A stretch of DNA of 64,000 nucleotides from Candidatus Poribacteria bacterium (GCA_003635195.1 PYIY01000074.1:1-64000), one strand, 5' to 3'. Shown: positions 1 to 9,026, counted from the stretch's first letter. Notes: generated by a model from the letters alone, not told the origin. Numbers and translations are program-made.

Positions 1-606
1 CAGCGTGAAGTAACTGAAGAAAAGCACATCTCCGGGTTCTGCTTCCAAAACGGTCGCGTTCTCAATCGGGTATCGGTCAGTAACTTCAGCGTTTTTTCCA
101 CTACCCATCATACCATCCATGCGTCCAAGCTCCTTATGGGAACCCGGATAGACGCGAACGCACCCCATTTCATCGGTAGCCTCCGAGACGTAGATGATGG
201 CAGCTATCATCGTGTCTTTGACAGAAGGAAAATACTGCCAATCTTGGTGCATCGGGAAAGGGGAACCTGTCTCCGGTGGTTTGCAGAAGAGTTTGGAATG
301 ATGAAGCATAATATCCGGTCCAAGGATAGCTTCGGTAACATCAAGAAACTTCTCCTGCAAGAATGCCTGCATCCACACCCCAGAGAAACTCTGGATATTG
401 TGGGTATGGATGATAACGGATTCACCACCATCAAGGGCATCCATCAATCTACCACCCCAACGGGCGTTGACGTTCTCATCGCTTTTGAGGAGCTGATCCA
501 CTACCCGATCGAAATCACTTTCCATCGCCTTAATTTCTTCGGCTGAATAGACCCCTTTAGCAAAATAGTATCCGTTTTCCTGAAAGAATTTTCCTATATC
601 TGACAT
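1..606 (-). CDS. Phytanoyl-CoA dioxygenase (PhyH) family protein, 3'-partial
   Basis: Read directly from the minus strand: an open frame of 202 codons starts at ATG 606-604 and runs off the window edge with no stop. The product begins MSDIGKFFQENGYYF, the usual N-terminus of PhyH proteins. It has the iron-binding HxD motif as H120-Q-D122 in a PMHQDWQYFPS context, then AAIIYVSEATDEMGCVRVYPGSH, the conserved jelly-roll strands. The distal iron histidine and the 2-oxoglutarate-binding Arg lie beyond the edge. Family role: Fe(II)/2-oxoglutarate-dependent hydroxylation of a small or lipid-like substrate; the substrate cannot be told. The start overlaps the stop of the upstream ABC ATPase gene by one base (TAATG), and a GGAGG lies 13 bases upstream, so translational coupling is likely. 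Confidence 0.88.
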   Translation of the reverse strand, partial: MSDIGKFFQENGYYFAKGVYSAEEIKAMESDFDRVVDQLLKSDENVNARWGGRLMDALDGGESVIIHTHNIQSFSGVWMQAFLQEKFLDVTEAILGPDIMLHHSKLFCKPPETGSPFPMHQDWQYFPSVKDTMIAAIIYVSEATDEMGCVRVYPGSHKELGRMDGMMGSGKNAEVTDRYPIENATVLEAEPGDVLFFSYFTL

Positions 607-1361
607 TATGTTTTTGTAACCTCCAAAAAGATTCCACTAAACCAATTTGACGAGGGACTGTCGGCTTCCGTAACCTCCCGCTGTAACTCGCTAAACCTTT
701 TGAAAACAGCAAACCTACCGCTGTTCAGTATTCCGATGAAGTTTTCGCGCTGCGAATCCGTATTGTACAACTTAGAGACATCTTCAAGGCGATTGGTAGC
801 AATTATGACCGTCTTGCCCATGGCTTGGAGTTCTCCAAGGAGCTCCACCATCTCAACCTGTCCACTCGGATCAAGAGATGTGAGCGGTTCATCGAGTAGC
901 CACAACTGCGGTTCGTGTAAAAAAGTTTTAGCGAACAAAAGGCGTTGCCTTTCTCCTGTTGACAGGACACCAATTTTAACGTCGCGCAGGTGCTGGATGT
1001 CCATTAACTCAAGGACAGCCTCAGTTGCAGAGGCACGTTCTTGTTTTTCCAATTTGTATGCAGCGGCGAAAAAATTGAGATAATCCACGACAGATAACTC
1101 AGGATATCCGTCAAAAGCGACCGGGATATACCCAATAGACGGGCGCACCTGTTTCAAGTTCGCAAACGCATCAACGCCAGCAATAGAGACGGTACCCGAT
1201 GTCGGTTCAACCAAAGTTGCTAAGATGTTAAGCAGGAGCGTTTTACCTGCGCCGCTTCTGCCGAGCAAAACGAGACACCCACCGGCTGCCACCTGAAACG
1301 TAAGTTCCGTGAGAAATGGCTTTTTTCCAAAAGACTTGCACAGGTTTCGGACATCCAACAC
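606..1361 (-). CDS. ABC transporter ATP-binding protein
   Basis: ATPase subunit of an ABC transporter. From the GTG at 1361 the protein has 251 residues, with Walker A GRSGAGKT at about 34-41, signature LSTGERQR at 133-140 and Walker B LWLLDEP at 153-159. The sequence between Walker A and signature (IGYIPVAFDGYPELSVVDYLNFFAAAY) is of the kind found in CcmA/NatA-like exporters. The frame is open up to a GTG at 1442, but that codon borders a perfect hairpin (1417-1440) and the added residues look non-coding. The GTG at 1361 has GGAG seven bases upstream and gives the normal family N-terminus, so I chose it. No permease gene is next to it. The stop overlaps the PhyH start. Confidence 0.85.
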   Translation of the reverse strand: MLDVRNLCKSFGKKPFLTELTFQVAAGGCLVLLGRSGAGKTLLLNILATLVEPTSGTVSIAGVDAFANLKQVRPSIGYIPVAFDGYPELSVVDYLNFFAAAYKLEKQERASATEAVLELMDIQHLRDVKIGVLSTGERQRLLFAKTFLHEPQLWLLDEPLTSLDPSGQVEMVELLGELQAMGKTVIIATNRLEDVSKLYNTDSQRENFIGILNSGRFAVFKRFSELQREVTEADSPSSNWFSGIFLEVTKT

Positions 1362-1416
1362 TTCCACGCTCCGATGATTATATCTTGCATCCTTAAGTAG
1401 AAAAGGCTGGAAGAAC

Positions 1417-1440
1417 GGAAGGATGGGTTTCCATCCTTCC
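1417..1440. repeat. Perfect 10-bp inverted repeat (hairpin)
   Basis: GGAAGGATGG and CCATCCTTCC are separated by GTTT, a perfect stem-loop between the oxidoreductase and ABC ATPase genes. There is no T-run, so an intrinsic terminator is not supported; an RNA processing or REP-like element is possible. Confidence 0.75.
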
Positions 1441-1500
1441 ACCCTCAGATTCTAACGCCTTCATCTTTCAATATCTGTTTTGTGCCTAAATCCTGTTCCA

Positions 1501-2502
1501 CTAACTTAGATCCACCTTGACCGCTCTACCAAGTTCAGCGGACTGCCATGCTGCTTCTGTTAATTGGATGACGCGCAACCCGTTTTCAACACCGATTGGG
1601 TTCTCTGTCCGCTCACCACGGATCAGCTGAATAAACGCGACATCTTTGTTCCCCGATGCCGGCATTTCGGATTCATCAACTGGCTCCGGGTTGCCTGACT
1701 GCTCCTGGCGAAGGAGTTTGCCTTCACGGAGGTGAAGCGCGCCTTCCTCTAACCAGATAGAAAATGCTTCTCGCACGCCACCGTAGGCATGCCCGACGAT
1801 GCTGATGTTGCACAAGGCACCCGTATCAAACTTGATTGACATTGCCGTGAGGACATCCACTTCAATGTCTAAGTTATCTATCATCGCGAAAACGGTGTCA
1901 GGACTCGCTTCCAACACCCAGAGCAGGATGTCGATAAGGTGACTTCCCGAATCATTGAGTTGTCCACCGCCGCCGAGGAATGGATCCTGTCGCCATTTTC
2001 CTTGCTGATTCCGATACCAATTTTGGGATTGATGTGCGGCAACGAAATTAACACGTCCGAGTTCGCCACTCTGAACGACATTGCGGCAGTATTGATAGGT
2101 AGAACTTAGATGTCGTTGGTAGCCAATCATCAGATGCAAACCGGTATCTTCCACCTTCGTCATCACCTGTTTGGCGTGATCTACCGTGCAGACCATCGGT
2201 TTCTCGGTATGCACGTGGCAGCCTGCATCAAGGGCATCCATGATATGCTGGAAATGTAGACCGTGCGGCGAACTAATGACAACCGCATCGGGTTTGGCAG
2301 CGGATAGCATCTCAACGTGATCAGCGTAGGTAGGAATGGAATCATCTAAACCGACATTTTCCTTGAATGCCTCGAGTGAACTTTCACTTGGATCGGCGAG
2401 GGCGATAATCTCTACGTCTTCAACACCTGAGACGCTGCGTCCGTGTCCACGTGCGTTGCCACCACATCCGATGAATGCAAAGTTTAACTTCTGTTTTGAC
2501 AT
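1501..2502 (-). CDS. Gfo/Idh/MocA family oxidoreductase
   Basis: NAD(P)-dependent oxidoreductase of the glucose-fructose oxidoreductase/inositol dehydrogenase family, 333 residues, a normal length. N-terminal Rossmann fold with the GCGGNA turn at residues 12-17 and acidic D37 after strand 2 (LADPSES). The catalytic Lys lies in HTEKP at 98-102. The C-terminal half carries LNDSGSHLIDILLW with D184 and H188, the usual Asp/His pair. A cytosolic sugar or cyclitol dehydrogenase is likely; the substrate is unknown. AGGAG stands seven bases before the ATG, and the start lies two bases after the stop of the upstream CarboxypepD_reg-like gene, so the genes are probably co-transcribed. Confidence 0.92.
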   Translation of the reverse strand: MSKQKLNFAFIGCGGNARGHGRSVSGVEDVEIIALADPSESSLEAFKENVGLDDSIPTYADHVEMLSAAKPDAVVISSPHGLHFQHIMDALDAGCHVHTEKPMVCTVDHAKQVMTKVEDTGLHLMIGYQRHLSSTYQYCRNVVQSGELGRVNFVAAHQSQNWYRNQQGKWRQDPFLGGGGQLNDSGSHLIDILLWVLEASPDTVFAMIDNLDIEVDVLTAMSIKFDTGALCNISIVGHAYGGVREAFSIWLEEGALHLREGKLLRQEQSGNPEPVDESEMPASGNKDVAFIQLIRGERTENPIGVENGLRVIQLTEAAWQSAELGRAVKVDLS

Positions 2503-2504
2503 AC

Positions 2505-3680
2505 TTACTCCTGACTATGTTTTTCGTGACGTTTGTTCAAGAACCTTAAAAAGAAAAGGCTTGAAATACCACCGATGATGATGGCGAACAGTACAACCTG
2601 AATATCCTTATCATATCTCTCGAAAAAACTTCTCTGTTCTTTTGACATGCCATGTTTAAGGGCGAGTACATTCCCTTTCGCAACCGCTTCGTAAACAACG
2701 AACATGCCTTCTTTAAGGACAGTGGTGCTGCTTTCGCTACTCTCGGCGGTAACTTCAGGAAAAGACATTGTGCCCGTATACCCCTCTTTATAAAGAAAAA
2801 TTATGTAGTGCCCTGAGGGTAGGACAAACTCATATTCGCCATCAGCATCGGATAAAGAATCCATAGATTGTTCCAAGTCTATACCACGAATCTTGACCTT
2901 GATGCCGCTTACTGGGGTTTGCTGAAAATTGGCATCAAAAATTTTACCACGAATAATCCATTTTGTGTCTGTTTTTTGTGACGGTAAAATGTCGGTGTCC
3001 GAGGTCCCATCGGCAAAAGAAAATTTTACAGAGGCAGTCGTCATCTGATTTTCTTGAACAGTCATTGCAATTGTAGTATGATAACCGCTCTTACCAACGG
3101 TAACCAAGTAGATACTCGGTGGTAAATTGTCGCGCCGATACTGTCCATTCGCGTCAGATATTCCAGTGATTTCGGTCTTATTTGACCCCTTTCCTATTTG
3201 CCAAATTTTAACTTCGGCGTTTTTAATCGGCGCAGGTTGCGGAGATTGCGTTGTAACCTGCAATTGAAGCGTGCCGCCTTGCGGTTTTTTGGATCTGAAC
3301 AAATTTTGGAATCCGGTGAATATATTTTCCTTTTTGTTCATTGTAAGCGGCACATAATGAACTCCGCCACTTGTGACCGACACGGGTTTCCCAATTCGAC
3401 TTTGGTATCCAGACTTGTGGATATTAATCAGATAATCATCCGCGGGTATATCTCTATATGCGAATTCACCTGTTTCGGCAGACGTTGTTTGAAAAATATG
3501 TCCTTTTCCGTTGTCAATCTGAACACGCACATCAGCAATAGGAAGCTGCGCAGGGGTTGTATCCATAATGTATCCGTGGATCATGCCGCCTTTTGTAATG
3601 TTTTGTTTTTGTGCAATGGCGGTCCCACTGACTAGCAGTACGTATACAATCAAAACAAAAGTTAACCCGAAACGTGCCAT
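2505..3680 (-). CDS. Exported carboxypeptidase-regulatory-like domain protein with C-terminal membrane anchor
   Basis: Start chosen at ATG 3680, which gives a clean signal peptide (MARFGLTFVLIVYVLLVSGTAIA) and lies one base after the stop of the upstream paralogue; the frame is open further upstream but only inside that gene. 391 residues. Three CarboxypepD_reg-like beta-sandwich repeats are visible by the pattern G-xIxD-(20-30)-V-(10-15)-T-DxxGxYxxxxLPxGxYxIxxxKxGY, at about residues 35-110, 145-220 and 245-330. The C-terminus has one transmembrane segment (VVLFAIIIGGISSLFFLRFL) followed by a basic tail, so the repeats face the periplasm or outside. It resembles its upstream neighbour over most of its length, which points to tandem duplication. 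Function unknown. Confidence 0.85.
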   Translation of the reverse strand: MARFGLTFVLIVYVLLVSGTAIAQKQNITKGGMIHGYIMDTTPAQLPIADVRVQIDNGKGHIFQTTSAETGEFAYRDIPADDYLINIHKSGYQSRIGKPVSVTSGGVHYVPLTMNKKENIFTGFQNLFRSKKPQGGTLQLQVTTQSPQPAPIKNAEVKIWQIGKGSNKTEITGISDANGQYRRDNLPPSIYLVTVGKSGYHTTIAMTVQENQMTTASVKFSFADGTSDTDILPSQKTDTKWIIRGKIFDANFQQTPVSGIKVKIRGIDLEQSMDSLSDADGEYEFVLPSGHYIIFLYKEGYTGTMSFPEVTAESSESSTTVLKEGMFVVYEAVAKGNVLALKHGMSKEQRSFFERYDKDIQVVLFAIIIGGISSLFFLRFLNKRHEKHSQE

Positions 3681-3681
3681 T

Positions 3682-4710
3682 CTACTTTTTCCGCATTCCG
3701 TGCATAAGTTTAAGAAGACTGCCGTCCGCAATTGAGGAATAACTGACAAACATACCTTCTTCCGTAACACCGAGACCATGGTTTCCATTATTCGTAACAA
3801 TTATGGGTATCCCTTTTTTCTCAATATATCCCTCTTTATGGAGATTAATGAAATAGCGACCCGGCGATAAGCCACGATACTCATATTCGCCATCCGCATT
3901 GGTTGTGTCACTAAACACAATCCGGTTTGCGCTCTCAATGACAACTTTAACATCACTCAAGGGGGCATGAGAAGGATCCATCGCAACAATCCTGCCGTGG
4001 ATCACATTTTTTGCGTTTGACCAATCCGATTCCTGTGCCGGCGGAACGTTTGCATCTGTATTTTTATCGGGAATTGAGAAGTACATACCGGCACGGGTGA
4101 TTCTGCCCGGATGAACGGTCATTGGGTAGATGGTGTAGTAATCATCTTTAATGATCGTTACGATGTAGAGACCAGGAGACAATTTGTCACTTTGATACCG
4201 TCCGTGTACACCGGTAATGCCAGCCACTACGGGTGGATCAAGTCCAACAGTTCCAGTAATTTTAATCTCAAGTCCCTCAATTGGACCTTCGGGTTTAATG
4301 CGGTTGTGCGCCGAGAATCGGAGGATACCCCCTCGGTTATCATTGTCGCCAGCGACCTTGACTTTGTTCATCGTCAGTGGAACATAATGGCGTCCATCGT
4401 CAATAACTGAAACGGGTTTTCCCACACGGTCCTCGTATCCCGGTTTATAGATATTGACAACGTACTGACCTGCGGGTAAGCCCGCACGTTCAAAATGCCC
4501 GTCTTTATCAGACTGCGTTTCAAATTCCGTACCGTCTGCGTTTACACATACAACCCGAACCGCGCTAATTGGAAGTTCAAGAAGTGTTGTATCTTTAATA
4601 TCCCCTATGATTGTGCCACCTTTTGGTGTATTTTGATCTTCTGGCACAGCGATCCCAGTATACAGTATTGCAAATGCCATCAAAACGAGGCTTAAGCTGA
4701 AACGTACCAT
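3682..4710 (-). CDS. Exported carboxypeptidase-regulatory-like domain protein
   Basis: 342 residues with a signal peptide (MVRFSLSLVLMAFAILYTGIAVP) and the same three CarboxypepD_reg-like repeats as the next gene. Each has the strand pattern T-DxxGxYExxxLxPGxYxIxxxKxGY and a VPLTMNK segment shared with the paralogue. It ends with GMFVSYSSIADGSLLKLMHGMRKK, aligned to GMFVVYEAVAKGNVLALKHGM of the paralogue, but stops exactly where the paralogue continues into its membrane anchor. So this copy is predicted to be free in the periplasm and the other anchored. AAAGGAG precedes the ATG. First gene of a tight minus-strand run 4710 to 1501. Function unknown. Confidence 0.85.
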   Translation of the reverse strand: MVRFSLSLVLMAFAILYTGIAVPEDQNTPKGGTIIGDIKDTTLLELPISAVRVVCVNADGTEFETQSDKDGHFERAGLPAGQYVVNIYKPGYEDRVGKPVSVIDDGRHYVPLTMNKVKVAGDNDNRGGILRFSAHNRIKPEGPIEGLEIKITGTVGLDPPVVAGITGVHGRYQSDKLSPGLYIVTIIKDDYYTIYPMTVHPGRITRAGMYFSIPDKNTDANVPPAQESDWSNAKNVIHGRIVAMDPSHAPLSDVKVVIESANRIVFSDTTNADGEYEYRGLSPGRYFINLHKEGYIEKKGIPIIVTNNGNHGLGVTEEGMFVSYSSIADGSLLKLMHGMRKK

Positions 4711-5014
4711 TTGTTGAATGCTCCTTTTATTTTGGTCTATGCAGTTATGTCATGTAACCTATCACAACCCATAGCAAAACGCAAGCGTTAATTTCTGACT
4801 CAAGCTGAAGATATACTGTATAGCATCTGATGAACATTGTCCAATAAATGAACACTATAACAGAAAATTATGGCGGAAACAGGTCGAAAATCGCCGATTT
4901 TATGTCAATTTGTGAGTGGCATACAATTTGCATATGCATAGATATGAACCAGAGGGTGTAGGTGCCGTAGAATGCCTACGACACACAAATGGAAATTCAA
5001 AGGAGAAGTCCGCC
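4711..5014. other. Divergent intergenic region
   Basis: About 300 bases between the minus-strand CarboxypepD_reg genes and the plus-strand TonB receptor. It should hold promoters for both, but no strong -35/-10 pair was found. It contains the palindrome at 4887-4901 and a small GTAGG/CCTAC stem near 4958-4979. No gene is supported. Confidence 0.6.
4887..4901. promoter_or_regulatory. Perfect palindrome, possible operator
   Basis: AAAATCGCCGATTTT, two 7-base arms around one central base, 113 bases upstream of the TonB receptor start in a divergent region. Its size fits a dimeric repressor site. The regulator is unknown; the operator role is an inference. Confidence 0.4.
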
Positions 5015-7372
5015 GTGAAAAAATTAATTCATCTTTTTCTCATTACAAGCCTAATTCTATTCGTAATTTGGATTCCACCTACGTTTGCGAAAAAACATGC
5101 CGATAAAAAAGCGAGCAAAAAAGTTGTAGAGGAAGAGAACTTTGTGGAGATTCCAGAAGTGACGGTGACAGCCACACGCACTGCGAAAGAACCTTTCAAA
5201 ACGCCTAATGCTATCACTGTACTCGATTTGAAAGAACTGGAACGGTCCAACGTAGCGCACGCGTCCAACCTCCTTCGTGATTCCGTCGGCGTAATCGCAC
5301 AAGAGACAACGGTCGGACAAGGATCTCCCATGCTCCGAAGTTTAACGGGTTACCAAACGTTGATACAGGTTGATTGGGTCCGCCTCAATAATTCGACCTT
5401 TCGTTCAGGACCAAACCAGTACACAGCAACCATCGCTCCGGAAATGTTAGAACGAGCAGAGGTATTACTCGGTTCAAGTTCCATGCTATACGGGAGCGGG
5501 GCAATGGGTGGTGTTGTCAGTTTCTTTACGAAATCGGTACCGCTCAATACAGCGCAGGAAACTTTGAATATACAGCCACGACTGCTTGCCCGCTACTCGA
5601 CTGCCACACAGGAAAAATTCGGTCGGTTAGAAGTAACGGGGAACCAAGGACGATTTGGATTTATCGTCGGCGGTGGCGTGCGAGACTACGGCGATATGAA
5701 CCCCGGAAGTGGGTATGACCTCCACTACAAGAATCGGAAGTTTGAAATCGTGGACGATATGCCGAGCGGCGCGAAACTCTATGACTATGATGAGGTCAGC
5801 GCGCTCGCCAAGGATAACATCCCCGACAGATGGCTTATTGACACTGAAGGTCCCTTGAATTGGAGAGCCTTTAATGGGGATGCAAAATTTGGGTATCAAC
5901 TTAGCGATACAAGCACAATCAATGTTGCTTACCAGATGTGGCGGCAACCGCAGACACCGCGGTATGATAAAATCGCACCGCAAGAGTTTTCGGAGTTCTT
6001 TTTTGAACCGCAAGATCGTGACCTCATTTATGCCAACTATATAGTTAACTCATCAGGAGAGAACATTGACACGCTTCGCGTGACAGGCTCTTATCATCGC
6101 CAAAAAGAGGGAAGAAACGAGGTGAAACGCGGCGAAACAGCGCGACGGCATCGATACGATACCGTTAACACCATCGGTTTGAGCACCCAAGCGGTCAGCT
6201 CAATTCTTCCGAAGCAACGTTTGGTCGGTGGTGTCGAATTCTACTTGGATACCATACAGAGCCAGACCATCAAAACTGATGGCGGCACGGAAGATGTTGA
6301 CGACGAGAAAGGACGCTTTATTGACGGTTCTCAGTTTTGGGATGCAAGTCTATATCTTCAAGACGAAATCCAAGTTCATGAGCGGGTGGAATTCATACTT
6401 GGTGGACGTGCTACGTTTTATCAAACCAATGCAGACCTCTCCGTCCGAGACCCGGCTTTTGATGAATTCAATGTATTCGACAATAGTTTGACAGGCAGTG
6501 CCGGAGTGGTCGTCAGTTTGACGGAGTACCTGAACGTTGTCGGCAATTTCGGGACAGCCTTCCGCGCGCCCTCTCTAAATGACACAACGGCAGTGGAAGT
6601 CACCAATGAGGGTGTCACAGCACCGAGTCCCGATCTTAGACCGGAGACCTCGTGGACAACCGAAGCCGGTCTCAAAGCGCAACATTCCTACTTCCGTGGT
6701 GCTTTAACACTATTCTACAGCCGGGTTAGCGGTTTAGTTGGACGTAAACCTGTCAAAGAGGCGTACGCAGGCCAAGAAATCCCTCAACTCCATCAAGACC
6801 TAATCAGAGAGTATCCGGAGGTTGACGTCCTCGTCTTTGATAACATTGATCAAGCCCAATTTCTGGGGTTTGAATTAGCCGGACTCGTTCCGATTCGTCC
6901 AGATTTGTCGGTCTTTGGTAATGCAGCCTTGCTGCGTGGGAAAGTTCTGAAGATTGGTGGTAAAGTGCCAGATCCGAAGAAACCTTGGGAAGCACGCACC
7001 CGAAGAGAACCTCCGTTGAACGGCATTGTCGGTATCCAGTGGGAACCGCTGAATACACAGTATTGGGCAATGTTCTTTGTGCGCGGCGCAGCCGCCCAGA
7101 GAAGGCTGAACCGGAGCGACATTCGCGACCCACGGATTCAAGGATCAACGCGCGACCCAGCGGAAGTTGAATTTGACTCCAACGGTGCCGCTATAGATGC
7201 AGGGACACCTGGATGGTTTACACTGAACGTCCGCGGTGGCGTTAAACTCTTTGATGCCACACGTTTGACACTATCGCTTGATAACCTACTTAACAAGCGG
7301 TATCGCCAGCACGGGTCTGGTATCACTTCGCCGGGTTTCAATGTAAGTTTGAGTCTGGACAATCGGTTTTAG
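5015..7372 (+). CDS. TonB-dependent outer-membrane receptor
   Basis: Outer-membrane active transporter driven by TonB. Start chosen at GTG 5015, preceded by AAAGGAG and followed by a signal peptide (VKKLIHLFLITSLILFVIWIPPTFA); the frame is open 99 bases further but those residues are not signal-like. 785 residues. TonB-box-like IPEVTVTATR at about 46-55, plug domain to about 160 (GSPMLRSLTGYQTLIQVDWVRLNN, RAEVLLGSSSMLYGSGAMGGVVSF), then a beta-barrel ending in a C-terminal Phe (LSLDNRF), the usual assembly signal. The plug segment RSGPNQY resembles haem/hemoglobin-type receptors, but the substrate cannot be assigned. The usual Gly of the VDGVRLN plug motif is Trp here. No TonB/ExbBD genes are in the window. 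Confidence 0.92.
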   Translation: MKKLIHLFLITSLILFVIWIPPTFAKKHADKKASKKVVEEENFVEIPEVTVTATRTAKEPFKTPNAITVLDLKELERSNVAHASNLLRDSVGVIAQETTVGQGSPMLRSLTGYQTLIQVDWVRLNNSTFRSGPNQYTATIAPEMLERAEVLLGSSSMLYGSGAMGGVVSFFTKSVPLNTAQETLNIQPRLLARYSTATQEKFGRLEVTGNQGRFGFIVGGGVRDYGDMNPGSGYDLHYKNRKFEIVDDMPSGAKLYDYDEVSALAKDNIPDRWLIDTEGPLNWRAFNGDAKFGYQLSDTSTINVAYQMWRQPQTPRYDKIAPQEFSEFFFEPQDRDLIYANYIVNSSGENIDTLRVTGSYHRQKEGRNEVKRGETARRHRYDTVNTIGLSTQAVSSILPKQRLVGGVEFYLDTIQSQTIKTDGGTEDVDDEKGRFIDGSQFWDASLYLQDEIQVHERVEFILGGRATFYQTNADLSVRDPAFDEFNVFDNSLTGSAGVVVSLTEYLNVVGNFGTAFRAPSLNDTTAVEVTNEGVTAPSPDLRPETSWTTEAGLKAQHSYFRGALTLFYSRVSGLVGRKPVKEAYAGQEIPQLHQDLIREYPEVDVLVFDNIDQAQFLGFELAGLVPIRPDLSVFGNAALLRGKVLKIGGKVPDPKKPWEARTRREPPLNGIVGIQWEPLNTQYWAMFFVRGAAAQRRLNRSDIRDPRIQGSTRDPAEVEFDSNGAAIDAGTPGWFTLNVRGGVKLFDATRLTLSLDNLLNKRYRQHGSGITSPGFNVSLSLDNRF

Positions 7373-7512
7373 GAGTTGTCGGTTAATTGTTCACATTGGC
7401 ACGGAACTTGCTACATTTAAATAACGTGAGTTCAGTGCCAATGTGTAGATCGATTTGCTGCAACTACAAAAGTTCGGATTGCTTTAACACGCTTTCAAAA
7501 GGAGCAATCACA

Positions 7513-8376
7513 ATGAAACGCGGAATCTATTTCATGACATTTACGATAGTAATCGGTATTTTCTCGTTAAATACGGCACCTGCCTCTGTTGTAACAGATG
7601 GGCTTGTGAGCTATTGGCCCTTCGATAGAGGCTACATCATTAATAAAACAGTAAAAGATGTGTGGGGTGACAACAACGGCACAATCAGTGGAAATCCTAA
7701 AGTTGTTCCTGGTCAGGTAGGAGAAGCACTTGCGTTCGATGGTGCTGGCGACTTTGTTAACCTAACCACGCTTGGAGATTTTGGCAGACAGTTTGGCACG
7801 TCTTCGTTTGAAGCATGGATCAAAACCACTAACAAGAAGGATTGGATGACGCTCATCAATACACACGGCACGAAATGTCCTTATTGGGGAATAGAACTCA
7901 ATGGCTTTAATAATGAATTTAGATTTGAGATTATTGAGGGAATTCTTTATGATTACTTGAGCATTGGAGGACCAGAAGGATGCGTCGGCCATGGTGGAGG
8001 AAGTAGTACGGAAATCTTTGATGGCGAATGGCATCACATTGTTTATACGTATGACTATGTGATACATGAAGGAGGAAGAGGAAATGGTAAAGAGGTTAGC
8101 TATATAGACGGTGTATCCCGTCCTATAGGCAAAAGTGCATTTTCGGGTGTAGACAGAGCATTTTTGCCATTTACAGCACCTGTCTATCTTGGTGCAAGAA
8201 AGTTTCCTGGGAAAGCACAGGGTTACTTCACAGGTATGATTGACGAAGTCCGCTTTTATAATCGTCCGCTTACAGCAGATGAAGTGATCCAGAATTTTGA
8301 ATCAACCCAACCTTATAACATTGCGCCTAAAGGTAAATTGTCAACCGTCTGGGCAACATTGAAGACTCAATTATAA
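7513..8376 (+). CDS. Exported LamG (concanavalin A-like) domain protein
   Basis: Start at ATG 7513 with AAAGGAG eight bases upstream; it gives a signal peptide (MKRGIYFMTFTIVIGIFSLNTAPAS). 287 residues. A single LamG/jelly-roll domain covers most of the mature protein: GLVSYWPFDRG at the start, GQVGEALAFDGAGDFVNL, SSFEAWIKT, GEWHHIVYTYD, and the closing GMIDEVRFYNRPLTADEVIQNF. These are the hallmarks of LamGL sugar- or protein-binding modules. A short tail (KGKLSTVWATLKTQL) follows the domain. It lies 140 bases after the TonB receptor and on the same strand. Likely a secreted carbohydrate-binding protein; the ligand is unknown. Confidence 0.85.
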   Translation: MKRGIYFMTFTIVIGIFSLNTAPASVVTDGLVSYWPFDRGYIINKTVKDVWGDNNGTISGNPKVVPGQVGEALAFDGAGDFVNLTTLGDFGRQFGTSSFEAWIKTTNKKDWMTLINTHGTKCPYWGIELNGFNNEFRFEIIEGILYDYLSIGGPEGCVGHGGGSSTEIFDGEWHHIVYTYDYVIHEGGRGNGKEVSYIDGVSRPIGKSAFSGVDRAFLPFTAPVYLGARKFPGKAQGYFTGMIDEVRFYNRPLTADEVIQNFESTQPYNIAPKGKLSTVWATLKTQL

Positions 8377-8491
8377 GGTCACCCATATGAAGAGTTTCTC
8401 ACCGTTTTGTCCTCGGTAATGTTAACTGTTAACAATAACGCAAGTTGCCACCTATTTATCCTCACTGCGGAGCATGATGACTGACAACCAT

Positions 8492-9004
8492 TTACAGCAC
8501 ATCAAATTTTTTCTTGATAAATTCGACGACGATTTCTGGTACCATCTCCTTTAACTTTTCCGCGTTTAACTTTCGTTGTGCCATCTGCACGACCTCCATC
8601 ACGAGTGTTGAACTAATATGAGCGTATTGCGTGTTCGCCATCATAAAGAGAGTATCAATATCCGGCGCGATCTGCTGATTCATCCGCGCCATTTTGAATT
8701 CCCATTCAAAATCGGAAACTTCGCGTAGTCCCCGGACAATAGCGCAAGCCCCTCGCGTCTGCGCGTAATCCACCGTTAATCCAGTATAGCCATCAATCGT
8801 GGCTTGCGGATACGGTTTAATGACGGTTTGAAGCATCTCAGTGCGTTCTTCAAGCGTGAAACGCGCAGGCTTCGCAGGATTCACACCGATAGCAACAACG
8901 AGTTCATCAAAAATACCGAGATTACAAATGCGATCAATGAGGTCGGCGTGCCCGTTTGTGACGGGATCGAAACTCGCTGGAAAGATAGCGATTTTTTTGG
9001 GCAT
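8492..9004 (-). CDS. coaD: Phosphopantetheine adenylyltransferase
   Basis: Penultimate step of coenzyme A synthesis: 4'-phosphopantetheine plus ATP to dephospho-CoA. 170 residues from ATG 9004, normal for the family; the frame is open upstream but the extra residues do not match. Nucleotidyltransferase motif SFDPVTNGH at 11-19, RGLREVSDFEWE at 91-102 and ISST at 130-133. Oddity: the ISSxxVK/R motif of characterised enzymes, whose basic residue contacts ATP phosphates, reads ISSTLVMEV here, with Met136 at the basic position. It sits 22 bases downstream of the WD40-protease gene and could be its distal operon partner. Confidence 0.93.
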   Translation of the reverse strand: MPKKIAIFPASFDPVTNGHADLIDRICNLGIFDELVVAIGVNPAKPARFTLEERTEMLQTVIKPYPQATIDGYTGLTVDYAQTRGACAIVRGLREVSDFEWEFKMARMNQQIAPDIDTLFMMANTQYAHISSTLVMEVVQMAQRKLNAEKLKEMVPEIVVEFIKKKFDVL

Positions 9005-9026
9005 TATGATTTCCTTTCTGATAAAA

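Noticed and set aside
136..546. Open frame on the plus strand at the left edge
   Set aside because: The opposite strand carries a PhyH gene with the HxD motif across the same bases.
4920..5014. Cobalamin-type riboswitch before the TonB receptor
   Set aside because: No conserved B12-box-like core was seen; only a 5-bp stem is present.
8420..8432. GTTAACTGTTAAC palindrome as a regulatory site
   Set aside because: It lies in the convergent gap between the LamG and coaD gene ends, where an operator is unlikely.
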